DNA of 6,645 bases from Dialister sp. (GTDB taxonomy: Bacteria > Bacillota > Negativicutes > Veillonellales > Dialisteraceae), in contig JAIJLI010000122.1 of assembly GCA_022722495.1 (NCBI GenBank), positions 1 through 6,645 of the forward strand, given 5' to 3'. The notes below the pieces were generated by a model that was given only the letters and a program-made list of their open reading frames with translations, did not search any database and had not been told where the DNA came from. Within the stretch, counting starts at the first letter, position 1. The number at the start of each line of letters is the position of its first letter. A program made the position numbers and the translations under genes. Below are positions 1 through 6,261 of this stretch, piece after piece.

Positions 1-1134
1 GAGGCCTGCGAGGTCTTCTGCCTTGACAGGAGCCGCGGAGATCTCGATGCCATCGGTAGAGAGCTGGCTGGCAAATTCGCCCATCAGCCAGTTGACAGCA
101 GCCTTCGGCTCTGCGCCGCAAGCGACGCAGGCTTCGAAGTAGTCAGCGGTAGCTTTGTCATTCGTCATGAAGACAGCGTCGGCATCCGAGATACCGAAGT
201 CTTTCATATAGCGCGCTTTTCTGGCATCCGGCAGCTCCGGCAGAGATTTTCTGATCTCTTCGATGTATTCATCAGAGACGGTGAAGGGGACGAGGTCCGG
301 TTCCGGGAAGTAGCGGTAATCATTCGCTTCTTCCTTGGTACGCATGGACTTGGTGACGCCCTCTTTTTCGTCCCAGGTTCTTGTTTCCTGGATGACCTTG
401 CCGCCTTCTTCGAGAAGCTCAGCCTGACGCATCGCTTCATACTCGATCGCACGTTCTACGCCCTTGAAGGAGTTGATGTTCTTGATCTCTGTCTTGGTGC
501 CGAGCTCTTTCTGACCGACAGGACGGACAGAGACATTCGCATCGCAGCGCAGGCTCCCTTCTTCCATGCGGCAGTCGGAAATACCGACGTACTGCAGGAT
601 CGCACGCATCTTTTCCATGTAAGCAACGGCTTCTTTGGCAGAGCGCATATCCGGCTCGGATACGATTTCCAGAAGCGGCGTGCCGGTACGGTTATAGTCG
701 ACCAGCGAATAATCGGAATCGGTGATGGAGGTGCCGTGATGGACGAGTTTCCCGGCATCTTCTTCCATATGGGCGCGTGTGATGCGCAGGCGCTTTACTT
801 CGCCGTCGACTTCGACATCGAGATAGCCGTGTTCACAGATTGGCAGGTCGAACTGTGAGGTCTGGAAGTTCTTCGGGAGGTCAGGGTAGTAATAGTTTTT
901 GCGGTCGAATTTGCTGAAGCGGGAGATCTCGCAGTTCAGTGCGAGGCCGGCGCGGACAGCGTATTCGAGGACTTTCTTATTCAGGACCGGCAACACGCCC
1001 GGCAGACCGAGACAGACAGGGCATACATTGGTATTCGGATCTGCGCCGAAGGATGTCTTGCAGCTGCAGAAGATTTTGGTGGTGGTCTGAAGCTCGGTAT
1101 GGACTTCAAGGCCGATGACTACTTCATATTTCAT
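1..1134 (-). CDS. gatB: Asp/Glu-tRNA(Asn/Gln) amidotransferase subunit B (3' part outside window)
   Basis: GatB is the subunit of GatCAB that binds and phosphorylates the mischarged tRNA and receives ammonia from GatA, giving Gln-tRNA(Gln) or Asn-tRNA(Asn) in the cytoplasm. The frame is open from the ATG at 1134 to the window edge, giving 378 codons; full GatB is about 475-480 residues, so roughly the last 100 (the C-terminal tail domain) are missing. The N-terminus reads [15 protein letters not shown], a GatB hallmark containing E10 and H12. Four cysteines (C23, C25, C38, C41; CxC-x12-CxxC) would form the zinc knuckle found in many but not all GatB proteins. HMEEDAG (residues 122-128) supplies active-site acidic residues, and [10 protein letters not shown] starts at 272. 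The start overlaps the gatA stop as ATGA (4 bp). An AAAGGAGA Shine-Dalgarno lies inside the end of gatA, suggesting translational coupling. No frameshift or internal stop is seen. Identification is very secure; whether the enzyme serves Gln, Asn or both cannot be told from here. Confidence 0.97.
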   Translation of the reverse strand, partial: MKYEVVIGLEVHTELQTTTKIFCSCKTSFGADPNTNVCPVCLGLPGVLPVLNKKVLEYAVRAGLALNCEISRFSKFDRKNYYYPDLPKNFQTSQFDLPICEHGYLDVEVDGEVKRLRITRAHMEEDAGKLVHHGTSITDSDYSLVDYNRTGTPLLEIVSEPDMRSAKEAVAYMEKMRAILQYVGISDCRMEEGSLRCDANVSVRPVGQKELGTKTEIKNINSFKGVERAIEYEAMRQAELLEEGGKVIQETRTWDEKEGVTKSMRTKEEANDYRYFPEPDLVPFTVSDEYIEEIRKSLPELPDARKARYMKDFGISDADAVFMTNDKATADYFEACVACGAEPKAAVNWLMGEFASQLSTDGIEISAAPVKAEDLAGL

Positions 1135-2588
1135 TCCTTGATCTCTCCTTTTGGCGCGGTTTTGGTGAATTCAGGATGAGCCTGTTCGAAGGTGTAGGCT
1201 GCCTGCAGGATGGTTTCTTCAGCGAGCGTCTTGCCGATGAGCTGCATGCCGAGCGGCATGCCGTCTTTGAAACCGACCGGAATGGAAATGGACGGTGCGC
1301 CGATGAGATTCACCGGTACGGTGCAGATATCTTCCATGTAGAGGGACAGCGGATCGGAGAAGGCTCCGAATTTGAACGAAGTACCGGAAGCCGACGGTGC
1401 TGCGATGACATCGCAGAGCTTGAAGGCTTCGTCGAATTCCTGTTTCAGGAGGGTGCGGACTTTGAGCGCTTTCAGATAGTACGCATCATAGTAGCCTGCA
1501 GAGAGGACGTAGTTCCCGAGCATGATGCGGCGCTTCACTTCTTCACCGAAGCCCTGGCTTCTGGTCTTGATATACATATCGATGATATCTTCACCCGGTG
1601 CACGGAAGCCGTAGCTGACGCCGTCATAGCGGGCGAGGTTCGAGCTGGCTTCTGCCGGTGCGATGATGTAGTAGACAGAGACACCGCTATTGATATGCGG
1701 GATGGAGACAGGGACGATCTCCGCGCCTTCCTTGCGGTAGAAATCAAGAGCCGCATCGATCGCTGCCTTGGTCTCTTCCTTGATGCCTTCACCGAAGAAT
1801 TCCTTCGGTACGCCGATCTTCATGCCCTTGACATCGCGGACGAGGGCTTTCTTGTAGTCCTTCTTTTCCTGCGGGATGGACGTGGAGTCGCGCGGATCAT
1901 GGCCAGCGATCGCATTGAGGACGATGGCTGCATCGGTGACGTCTTTGACGAGCGGTCCGATCTGGTCAAGGGACGATGCGAAAGCCAGAAGGCCGTAACG
2001 GGAAACAAGGCCATAGGTCGGTTTCAGACCGACGATGCCATTGAAGGACGCCGGCTGACGGATAGATCCGCCCGTGTCCGAGCCGAGGGACCAGATGGCT
2101 TCATTCGCTGCGACAGCTGCCGCAGAGCCACCGGAGGAGCCGCCCGGTACATAGTCCGTATTCCACGGATTGCGGGAAGGTCCGAAGGCGGAGCGCTCCG
2201 TCGAAGAGCCCATGGCGAATTCATCCATATTCGTCTTGCCCAGAGAAATATAGTCTTCCCCTTTCAACTTTTCGATGACAGTCGCATCATACGGGGATAC
2301 CCAGTGTTCAAGCATGCGGGAGGCCGCGGTGCAGGTCTCGCCTTTGATGCACATATTATCTTTGATCGCGCCCGGGATACCGGCAAGATCGGAGATCTCT
2401 TCTCCGGCGGCGATCTTTGCATCGACCTTTGCTGCGACAGAGAGCGCACTCTCATCAGAGGTAGAAAGGTAAGCATGGATGTCCCCTTCTACGCTGTTAC
2501 GATGCGCGATGATTTTCTTTGTGAGTTCGACAGCGGAGATTTCCTTTTTCACCAGCTGTTCATGGAGATCATGAATCGTGTATTTCAC
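1131..2588 (-). CDS. gatA: Asp/Glu-tRNA(Asn/Gln) amidotransferase subunit A
   Basis: GatA is the glutaminase subunit of GatCAB. It releases ammonia from glutamine and passes it to GatB. The 485 residues match the usual family length. The amidase signature is complete: the Ser-cisSer-Lys triad maps to K76 (in GAIKDNM), S151 (in [11 protein letters not shown]) and S175 (in [10 protein letters not shown]). The following [15 protein letters not shown] and [10 protein letters not shown] stretches are typical of GatA rather than other amidases. The start codon is GTG at 2588. It is preferred because a full AAGGAGG Shine-Dalgarno sits 7 bases upstream and the protein then begins with [12 protein letters not shown], as GatA proteins do. 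The gene lies 12 bp after gatC and overlaps gatB by 4 bp, giving the common order C-A-B in one operon. No anomalies are seen. The opposite strand carries a very long stop-poor frame, which I regard as a shadow. Confidence 0.98.
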   Translation of the reverse strand: MKYTIHDLHEQLVKKEISAVELTKKIIAHRNSVEGDIHAYLSTSDESALSVAAKVDAKIAAGEEISDLAGIPGAIKDNMCIKGETCTAASRMLEHWVSPYDATVIEKLKGEDYISLGKTNMDEFAMGSSTERSAFGPSRNPWNTDYVPGGSSGGSAAAVAANEAIWSLGSDTGGSIRQPASFNGIVGLKPTYGLVSRYGLLAFASSLDQIGPLVKDVTDAAIVLNAIAGHDPRDSTSIPQEKKDYKKALVRDVKGMKIGVPKEFFGEGIKEETKAAIDAALDFYRKEGAEIVPVSIPHINSGVSVYYIIAPAEASSNLARYDGVSYGFRAPGEDIIDMYIKTRSQGFGEEVKRRIMLGNYVLSAGYYDAYYLKALKVRTLLKQEFDEAFKLCDVIAAPSASGTSFKFGAFSDPLSLYMEDICTVPVNLIGAPSISIPVGFKDGMPLGMQLIGKTLAEETILQAAYTFEQAHPEFTKTAPKGEIKE

Positions 2589-2595
2589 TCGGCTG

Positions 2596-2602
2596 CCTCC
2601 TT
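2596..2602 (-). promoter_or_regulatory. gatA ribosome-binding site deciding a GTG start
   Basis: Read on the minus strand this is AAGGAGG, a full match to the anti-Shine-Dalgarno, 7 bases before the GTG at 2588. The gatC stop codon TAA overlaps it (TAAGGAGG), so ribosomes ending gatC sit directly on the gatA initiation site. This supports GTG as the true start and gatC-gatA coupling. Confidence 0.85.
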
Positions 2603-2885
2603 AAATAATCTTCGGCACTTTGAAATAGCCGTCTTCCTTTTCCGGCGCATTCATAAGTGCTTCTTCATTCGTAAAAGACTGATGCGGGACGTCTTCGCGC
2701 ATGACATTGTACTGCTCGACGGCATGCACGGTCGGCGCTACATCAGTCGTATCATACTGGTTCAGTTCTTCCATGTAGGTGAGGATGCTGTTCATGGAGT
2801 CTCTCATCTTTTCCAGGTCTTCGTCCGCAAAGGACAGACGGGAAAGAAGAGCGATCTTCTGAGCTTCTTCTGTCGTGATTTTCAT
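2601..2885 (-). CDS. gatC: Asp/Glu-tRNA(Asn/Gln) amidotransferase subunit C
   Basis: GatC is the small subunit that wraps around the GatA-GatB interface and stabilises the amidotransferase. The 94 residues match the family length of about 95. The N-terminus (MKITTEEAQKIALLSRLSFADEDL) is the typical first helix, with the conserved A-x-LARL-like pattern seen here as ALLSRLSF. It is followed by the MNSILTYMEELNQYDTTDVAPT segment (GatC consensus: ...I..Y.E.L...DT..V.P), then VMREDVPHQSF and a C-terminal GYFKVPKII. The ATG at 2885 is preceded by AAGGAAGTG as ribosome-binding site. It is the first gene of the gatCAB operon, with an extended -10 promoter about 50 bp upstream. The TAA stop forms the first bases of the gatA Shine-Dalgarno. 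Confidence 0.97.
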   Translation of the reverse strand: MKITTEEAQKIALLSRLSFADEDLEKMRDSMNSILTYMEELNQYDTTDVAPTVHAVEQYNVMREDVPHQSFTNEEALMNAPEKEDGYFKVPKII

Positions 2886-2934
2886 AGATACACTTCCTTA
2901 CTCAAATTGATGGATAATAGAGAATCCTTATCAG

Positions 2935-2963
2935 ATTATAACACAAATGAAGCGAGCTTTGCA
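2935..2963 (-). promoter_or_regulatory. Predicted promoter of gatCAB (extended -10)
   Basis: The minus strand shows a perfect TATAAT (2935-2940) preceded by TGT (2941-2943), i.e. an extended -10 TGnTATAAT. With a 17-bp spacer the -35 position holds TGCAAA (2958-2963), which matches TTGACA poorly; an extended -10 can compensate for that. Transcription would start near 2928 and leave a leader of about 43 bases before the gatC ATG. No T-box or other leader structure fits in that length. Confidence 0.7.
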
Positions 2964-3008
2964 GAAGAAATCGGGCGTCTTGTGACGAGTGCCCGCCCGC
3001 CACGCCTT

Positions 3009-3120
3009 CTAGCCCCTTCCCTTGGAAGGGGCAGGCGAGCGCAGCGAGACGGGGTTGGCTGCGCCTATGCGGGAAAGGCGGGAAGGGAATACGATAAAGA
3101 GACGGCAGACCTCAGGTGTC
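3009..3120 (+). repeat. Structured intergenic repeat, copy A
   Basis: This 112-bp element aligns without gaps to copy B (4711-4822) in the same orientation, with 89 identical positions by hand count (about 79%). It begins with CTAGCCCC. A perfect hairpin follows, with arms GCCCCTTCC (3012-3020) and GGAAGGGGC (3024-3032) and loop CTT. As plus-strand RNA, CUAGCCCC (3009-3016) could instead pair with GGGGUUGG (3051-3058) using wobbles, so two folds compete. Outside the homologous part CCCGC (2996-3000) can pair with GCGGG (3069-3073). It lies between the ABC transporter terminator and the gatC promoter. It is non-coding: its differences from copy B fall evenly over codon positions. It resembles REP/MITE-like palindromic families; I cannot name the family. 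Confidence 0.8.
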
Positions 3121-3137
3121 TCGATGTTTCAAGGCAT

Positions 3138-3164
3138 AAAAAAAGCAGCCCGATGGCTGCTTTT
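3138..3164 (-). terminator. Rho-independent terminator of the ABC transporter operon
   Basis: On the minus strand, AAAAGCAGCC (3164-3155) and GGCTGCTTTT (3150-3141) form a perfect 10-bp stem around a 4-base loop (3154-3151), with a run of seven T (3144-3138, overlapping the stem end). It sits 12 bases after the ATPase stop codon. The A-rich upstream arm means it could also weakly stop plus-strand transcripts, but no plus-strand gene is present. Confidence 0.9.
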
Positions 3165-3175
3165 CATTTTTCCTA

Positions 3176-3913
3176 TTACAATACCTGCGAAAGGAAAGCT
3201 TTCGTGCGTTCCTCTTTCGTATGCTCGAAGACATCCAGCGGGCGACCTTCTTCGACGATGACGCCGCCATCAATGAATAGGACGCGGGAGCCGACTTCTC
3301 TGGCGAATCCCATTTCATGTGTCACGACGACCATGGTCATGCCCTCTTCTGCGACTTCACGCATGACATCCAAGACTTCATGCACCATTTCCGGATCTAG
3401 CGCCGAGGTCGGTTCATCGAAGAGGAGCGCTTTCGGCTTCATCGCGAGCGCGCGGGCGATAGCGACACGCTGCTGCTGCCCACCGGAGAGCTGCGGAGGC
3501 TTGTAGTCTGCCTTGTCTTCCATCCCGACTTTTTTGAGGAGCTGCATACCGCGGTCATAGGCTTCCTTCTTGGAGATCTTTCTGACCTTCATCGGCGCGA
3601 GCATCAGATTCTGAATGACAGTCATATGCGGAAAAAGGTTGAATCGCTGAAAGACCATGCCGACTTCCGTGCGGACTTCATTGATATTCTTTTCTCCATT
3701 GACAGGCACCCCGTCGAATGTGATGGATCCCGTCGTCGGTGTTTCAAGCCCATTGATGCAGCGCAGCAGCGTACTCTTCCCCGAGCCGGAAGGTCCGATG
3801 ATGACGACGACTTCCTTCTCCTTGACTTTGACGCTGATATCTTTCAAAACCGTCAGATCGCCGAATTTTTTGCTGATGTGGGTGATTTCTATCAGATTCT
3901 TTTCTTCTGCCAT
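3176..3913 (-). CDS. Polar amino acid ABC transporter, ATP-binding protein (GlnQ/ArtP type)
   Basis: This is the ATPase of a polar amino acid uptake (PAAT) ABC importer. It binds the cytoplasmic face of the permease and powers uptake by ATP hydrolysis. The 245 residues match the family (240-250). Motifs in order are Walker [10 protein letters not shown] (40-48), Q-loop Q89 in [13 protein letters not shown], the signature LSGGQQQR (142-149), Walker B ALLFDE (162-167) leading into PTSALDPE, and switch histidine H199 in [19 protein letters not shown] and THEMGFAR are typical of the GlnQ/ArtP/HisP group. VFQRFN has R where Q is more common, a minor variation. The ATG at 3913 follows the permease stop with no gap (TAAATG), and its GGAG Shine-Dalgarno lies inside the permease gene. 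A terminator follows. Substrate (Gln, Arg, Cys or other) cannot be assigned from the ATPase, so no symbol is given. Confidence 0.95.
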   Translation of the reverse strand: MAEEKNLIEITHISKKFGDLTVLKDISVKVKEKEVVVIIGPSGSGKSTLLRCINGLETPTTGSITFDGVPVNGEKNINEVRTEVGMVFQRFNLFPHMTVIQNLMLAPMKVRKISKKEAYDRGMQLLKKVGMEDKADYKPPQLSGGQQQRVAIARALAMKPKALLFDEPTSALDPEMVHEVLDVMREVAEEGMTMVVVTHEMGFAREVGSRVLFIDGGVIVEEGRPLDVFEHTKEERTKAFLSQVL

Positions 3914-4552
3914 TTATTTTTTCTCCAACATTGCTACCACTCTGGAAATCGCCAGCGTCATGATGAGGTACAGGACAGCGACGGTGGACCATATCTCAAA
4001 GGAGCCATAGGTCTGCGCGATGATGAGCTGTCCGCGGCGGGTCAGTTCTTCGAAGCCGATGACGGAAACCAGCGAGGAATCCTTCAGCATTGCGATGAAT
4101 TCATTGCCGAGCGGCGGCAGGATATTTCGTACAGCCTGCGGCAGGATGATATAATACATGGTCTGCCACCAGGAAAGGCCGAGCGAACGCCCCGCTTCCA
4201 TCTGCCCCACATCGATCGCCTGGATGCCGGCGCGGAAAATCTCAGATACATACGCGCCGCTATTGATCCCGCAGGCAGCGACGGCCGCCACGAATGGCTC
4301 CACGCGATGCCCCGTCACGATCGGGAGAGCGAAATAGATCAGGAAGATCTGTACCAGAAGCGGCGTACCACGGATACAGTCTGCATAGATCGCAGCCAGG
4401 ATGCGCAGCACCTTCACCTTGCAGATACGCGCGATACCGACGAAAAGGCCGATGCAGAAGCCGATGAAAACACTGACCGCCGTGATCTCGATAGTGACGC
4501 CCGCGCCCAAGAGAAGGATAGGTAGTGCTTTTTCGATAAGTTCAAAATCCAT
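3914..4552 (-). CDS. Polar amino acid ABC transporter, permease (HisM/GlnP family)
   Basis: This is the integral membrane subunit of the same importer, probably acting as a homodimer because only one permease gene is present. The 212 residues fit the family (215-230). The sequence is hydrophobic, with likely membrane spans near 11-40, 48-80, 84-106, 150-170 and 188-208. RGTPLLVQIFLIYFALP (61-77) is a PAAT permease hallmark. The cytoplasmic EAA loop that docks the ATPase is EAGRSLGLSWWQTMYYIILPQAVRNILPP (119-147). The NEFIAMLKDSSLVSVIGFEEL stretch (150-170) is also typical. The ATG at 4552 has AAGGAG 8 bases upstream. It is the first gene of a two-gene unit with its own promoter and terminator. 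No substrate-binding protein gene lies in the unit, which is unusual for this family in bacteria, so that component must come from elsewhere. Confidence 0.95.
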   Translation of the reverse strand: MDFELIEKALPILLLGAGVTIEITAVSVFIGFCIGLFVGIARICKVKVLRILAAIYADCIRGTPLLVQIFLIYFALPIVTGHRVEPFVAAVAACGINSGAYVSEIFRAGIQAIDVGQMEAGRSLGLSWWQTMYYIILPQAVRNILPPLGNEFIAMLKDSSLVSVIGFEELTRRGQLIIAQTYGSFEIWSTVAVLYLIMTLAISRVVAMLEKK

Positions 4553-4573
4553 GTTTCATTCTCCTTACTATAT

Positions 4574-4590
4574 ATGCATGCGCCATGCAT
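4574..4590 (-). promoter_or_regulatory. Inverted repeat in the leader of the ABC transporter operon
   Basis: ATGCATG (4574-4580) and CATGCAT (4584-4590) are perfect 7-bp arms around CGC. The site lies in the predicted leader between the transcription start (near 4600) and the Shine-Dalgarno (4561-4566). It could form a small hairpin close to the ribosome-binding site or be a protein operator. Function is inference only. Confidence 0.5.
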
Positions 4591-4606
4591 GCTTCGATTT
4601 CATTTT

Positions 4607-4636
4607 ATTGTACAATTTTACGGAGAGGATAGTCAA
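4607..4636 (-). promoter_or_regulatory. Predicted promoter of the ABC transporter operon
   Basis: On the minus strand, -35 TTGACT (4631-4636) and -10 TACAAT (4607-4612) are separated by 18 bp, each matching consensus at 5 of 6 positions. AT-rich DNA lies upstream. The predicted start is near 4600, about 48 bases before the permease ATG. The -10 lies inside the perfect palindrome ATTGTACAAT (4607-4616), which could be an operator. Confidence 0.75.
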
Positions 4637-4653
4637 TAGGAAGCAGGATTTTA

Positions 4654-4669
4654 TTGTATAAAAATACAA
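4654..4669. promoter_or_regulatory. Candidate operator (ARG-box-like inverted repeat)
   Basis: TTGTAT (4654-4659) and ATACAA (4664-4669) are perfect 6-bp arms around AAAA, lying 17 bp upstream of the -35. The layout TGTAT-W4-ATACA differs from the ArgR/AhrC consensus (TGAAT-W4-ATTCA) by one symmetric base pair. It shares TTGTA/TACAA halves with the palindrome on the -10. An amino acid-responsive repressor such as ArgR is plausible for an amino acid transporter, but this is inference. Confidence 0.45.
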
Positions 4670-4710
4670 AAACTGGAAGCAGGAAAGCGGGCATACGTGC
4701 GCTGTAACCG

Positions 4711-4822
4711 CTAGCCCCTTCCCTTGGAGAGGGCAGGCGAGCGAAGCGAGCTGGGGTTGGCTTCACGTATGTCGCAAAGGCGGGAAATGGATACGATGGA
4801 GACATATCAGATGTCTGGTGTC
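4711..4822 (+). repeat. Structured intergenic repeat, copy B
   Basis: This is the second copy of the 112-bp element at 3009-3120, same orientation, about 79% identical and without gaps. The inner hairpin (4714-4734) has one mismatch here. The CTAGCCCC (4711-4718)/GGGGTTGG (4753-4760) pairing is kept. An outer arm CATACGTG (4692-4699) pairs perfectly with CACGTATG (4764-4771), so the whole can form a long stem in which the left outer arm is unique to this copy. Near its end AGACAT (4800-4805) and ATGTCT (4811-4816) form another small hairpin. It lies between the ndk terminator and the ABC transporter promoter. The rest of this 364-bp gap without genes (4553-4916) holds the promoter, palindromes and terminator described separately; I see nothing in 4823-4873. 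Confidence 0.8.
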
Positions 4823-4873
4823 ATTCCGCCTTCCCTGGTCACCCACCTTCGCCCCTCAAGCCATGCACGCAGC

Positions 4874-4903
4874 AAAAAAGACGCCGCGATTTCTCGCAGC
4901 GCC
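4874..4903 (-). terminator. Rho-independent terminator of ndk
   Basis: As minus-strand RNA, GGCGCUGCGA (4903-4894) pairs with UCGCGGCGUC (4889-4880) over 10 bp including two G-U wobbles. It closes on a GAAA tetraloop and is followed by six U (4879-4874). It lies 13 bases after the ndk stop codon and ends the htpX-ndk transcript. Confidence 0.92.
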
Positions 4904-4916
4904 TTCCTATGCCGAA

Positions 4917-5336
4917 TTATTTGGACAGTTCTGGGAACCAGAGACCGATTTCTCTCTCTGCAGTTTCTACTGCATCGGAAGCATGGACAACATTTTCATC
5001 GATGGAAGTAGCGAAGTCGCCGCGGATGGAGCCAGGAACAGCTTCGAGCGGGTTGGTAGCGCCGTTGATCTGACGAACAGCTGCGACAGCGTTTTCACCT
5101 TCGATGACCATAGCCAGTACCGGACCGGAGGTGATGAAGTCGATGAGAGCTTTGAAGAAGCCTTTGCCTTTGTGTTCAGCATAGTGTTCTTCAGCGAGTT
5201 CTACCGGGACCTGAATCATTTTGATCGCATGAATGGACAGACCTTTTCTTTCGAAGCGGGAGATTACTTCGCCGCAGATGTGTTTCTTCACGCCGTCCGG
5301 CTTTACGAGTACGAGAGTTTTTTCAATGTTAGCCAT
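4917..5336 (-). CDS. ndk: Nucleoside diphosphate kinase
   Basis: Ndk transfers the gamma-phosphate of ATP to NDPs and dNDPs through a phosphohistidine, balancing nucleotide pools in the cytoplasm. The 139 residues match bacterial Ndk (about 135-150). The N-terminus is MANIEKTLVLVKPDGV, with K12 in VKPDG. HYAEHKGKGFF (51-61) carries Y52; most relatives have KPFF where this has KGFF. R88 and R105 are in place, the latter in PGSIRGDFA. The catalytic histidine is H118 in NVVHASD (family consensus NxxHGSD). AEREIGLWFPE closes the protein. The ATG at 5336 is chosen over an in-frame ATG at 5378 because AAGGAGG lies 5 bases upstream and Ndk proteins begin here; the longer version would run into htpX. 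It starts 10 bp after htpX, whose stop lies in its Shine-Dalgarno, and is followed by a strong terminator. Confidence 0.97.
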   Translation of the reverse strand: MANIEKTLVLVKPDGVKKHICGEVISRFERKGLSIHAIKMIQVPVELAEEHYAEHKGKGFFKALIDFITSGPVLAMVIEGENAVAAVRQINGATNPLEAVPGSIRGDFATSIDENVVHASDAVETAEREIGLWFPELSK

Positions 5337-5341
5337 AATAG

Positions 5342-5348
5342 CCTCCTT
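5342..5348 (-). promoter_or_regulatory. ndk ribosome-binding site deciding the start
   Basis: Minus-strand AAGGAGG lies 5 bases before the ATG at 5336. The htpX stop TAA (5349-5347) overlaps it, giving the same TAAGGAGG arrangement as at the gatC-gatA junction. This fixes the ndk start and points to coupled translation with htpX. Confidence 0.85.
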
Positions 5349-6210
5349 AAAAAGAATGCATTTCTGCTGCGATTTCACGCAGCTTTTTTACACGCTCCTC
5401 CGTGGAAGGATGCGTAGAAAACAGATTGGCCACGCCGCCGACTCCGGCAAGCGGATTGATGATGAAAAGGCCGCTGGTCGCCGGCTTTGCATCGGGGATG
5501 ACACGATGATGGGCGTAGTCATCGAGCTTCAAGAGCGCGCTGGCAAGAGCCAGAGGCTTCCCGCAGATCCTTGCACCTGAAGCATCCGCCATGTATTCGC
5601 GGGAACGCGACAGGGCGAACTGGATGAGAGAAGCTGCAAGCGGCGCGATGACGATGGTCACGATGAGGGCGATTGGATTCGACCGGTTGCCGTCTTCATC
5701 TCTGGCCGTACCGAAGATCGCTGCCCACTGCGCTATATTTGCGATGTAAGAGATCGCGGTCGCTATCGACGCCGACAGGGTCATGATGAGCGTATCACGA
5801 TGTTTGACATGGGATAATTCGTGGCTGATGACCCCCGCTAGCTCATCGCGGTTCAGCATGGAAAGGATGCCCTCCGTCACTGCGACAGCCGCATGTTCCG
5901 GATCTCGTCCCGTAGCAAAAGCATTCGGCACATCGGTCGGAATGACATAGAGACGCGGCATCGGAAGCTCCGCCTTCCGGCAAAGCTCTCGCACCAGCTC
6001 ATAGAGCTCAGGCACCTGCGATTCGGCCAAAGGCTGGGCATTGTAAGCGCGAAGCGCCATCTTGTCCGAATTCCAGTATGTGTAGAAATTGATTGCCAGA
6101 GAAATGAGAAACATGGTCATCGCGCCGTTCTGACCACCTACGACACCGCCGATAGCCATCAGGATCAAGCTGAGCAGTGTCAGAAGCATGACTGATTTGA
6201 CTCTGTTCAT
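5347..6210 (-). CDS. htpX: HtpX-type membrane zinc metalloprotease (M48 family)
   Basis: HtpX is a membrane-bound zinc endopeptidase with a cytoplasmic active site that helps degrade damaged membrane proteins, often with FtsH. The 287 residues match the family (280-300). Two N-terminal membrane helices (about 5-24 and 30-46) precede the protease domain. YVIPTDVPNAFATGRDPEHAAVAVTEGIL (89-117) is the strongly conserved HtpX segment. The zinc motif is HELSH (H130, E131, H134), followed by VKHRDTLIMT. The third ligand is E205 in SRSREYMADASGA. Two further hydrophobic segments (about 142-166 and 178-200) separate these motifs. FSTHPSTEERVKKL (264-277) closes the domain as usual. The ATG at 6210 has GAGG 8 bases upstream. 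It lies 51 bp after tRNA-Pro without a convincing promoter of its own, and 10 bp before ndk. Assignment to HtpX rather than another M48 member is secure. Confidence 0.96.
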   Translation of the reverse strand: MNRVKSVMLLTLLSLILMAIGGVVGGQNGAMTMFLISLAINFYTYWNSDKMALRAYNAQPLAESQVPELYELVRELCRKAELPMPRLYVIPTDVPNAFATGRDPEHAAVAVTEGILSMLNRDELAGVISHELSHVKHRDTLIMTLSASIATAISYIANIAQWAAIFGTARDEDGNRSNPIALIVTIVIAPLAASLIQFALSRSREYMADASGARICGKPLALASALLKLDDYAHHRVIPDAKPATSGLFIINPLAGVGGVANLFSTHPSTEERVKKLREIAAEMHSF

Positions 6211-6261
6211 ACAGAAGACCTCACTTTATAGAATTTTATGAATGTACGTGAAAATAAAAAA

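Noticed and set aside
204..758. Two minus-strand frames inside gatB (204-452 and 456-758).
   Set aside because: They are in another frame from gatB, which is open and conserved throughout; their peptides are Ser/Arg-rich artefacts.
2886..2934. A T-box or other riboswitch in the gatCAB leader.
   Set aside because: The leader is only about 43 bases long and shows no T-box motif or stem structure.
3022..3261. Similar plus-strand frames through both repeat copies (from 3022 and from 4724) encoding look-alike peptides (M-E-x-A-G-E-R-S-E).
   Set aside because: Similarity comes from the DNA repeat. Both begin at TTG without a ribosome-binding site, and differences between copies are spread evenly over codon positions.
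1176..3506. A very long plus-strand open frame (776 codons) opposite gatA, gatC and part of the ABC ATPase gene.
   Set aside because: It runs antisense through three well-identified genes as well as the gatC promoter, repeat A and a terminator. Its protein is low-complexity and unlike any family I recognise. Stop-free antisense frames are common opposite GC-biased codons.
3626..4525. A 299-codon plus-strand frame opposite the ABC ATPase and permease genes.
   Set aside because: It is a shadow of two genes with complete, canonical motifs. Its predicted protein is rich in Asp, Arg and His, as expected for an antisense artefact.
4917..5378. A longer ndk start at 5378 adding 14 residues.
   Set aside because: It would overlap the end of htpX. 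The internal ATG at 5336 has a perfect AAGGAGG and gives the normal Ndk N-terminus.
6225..6238. TATAAA (6225-6230) and TAAAAT (6233-6238) as -10 elements of an htpX promoter.
   Set aside because: No acceptable -35 lies at 16-18 bp. The first would put the transcription start within or after the ribosome-binding site.
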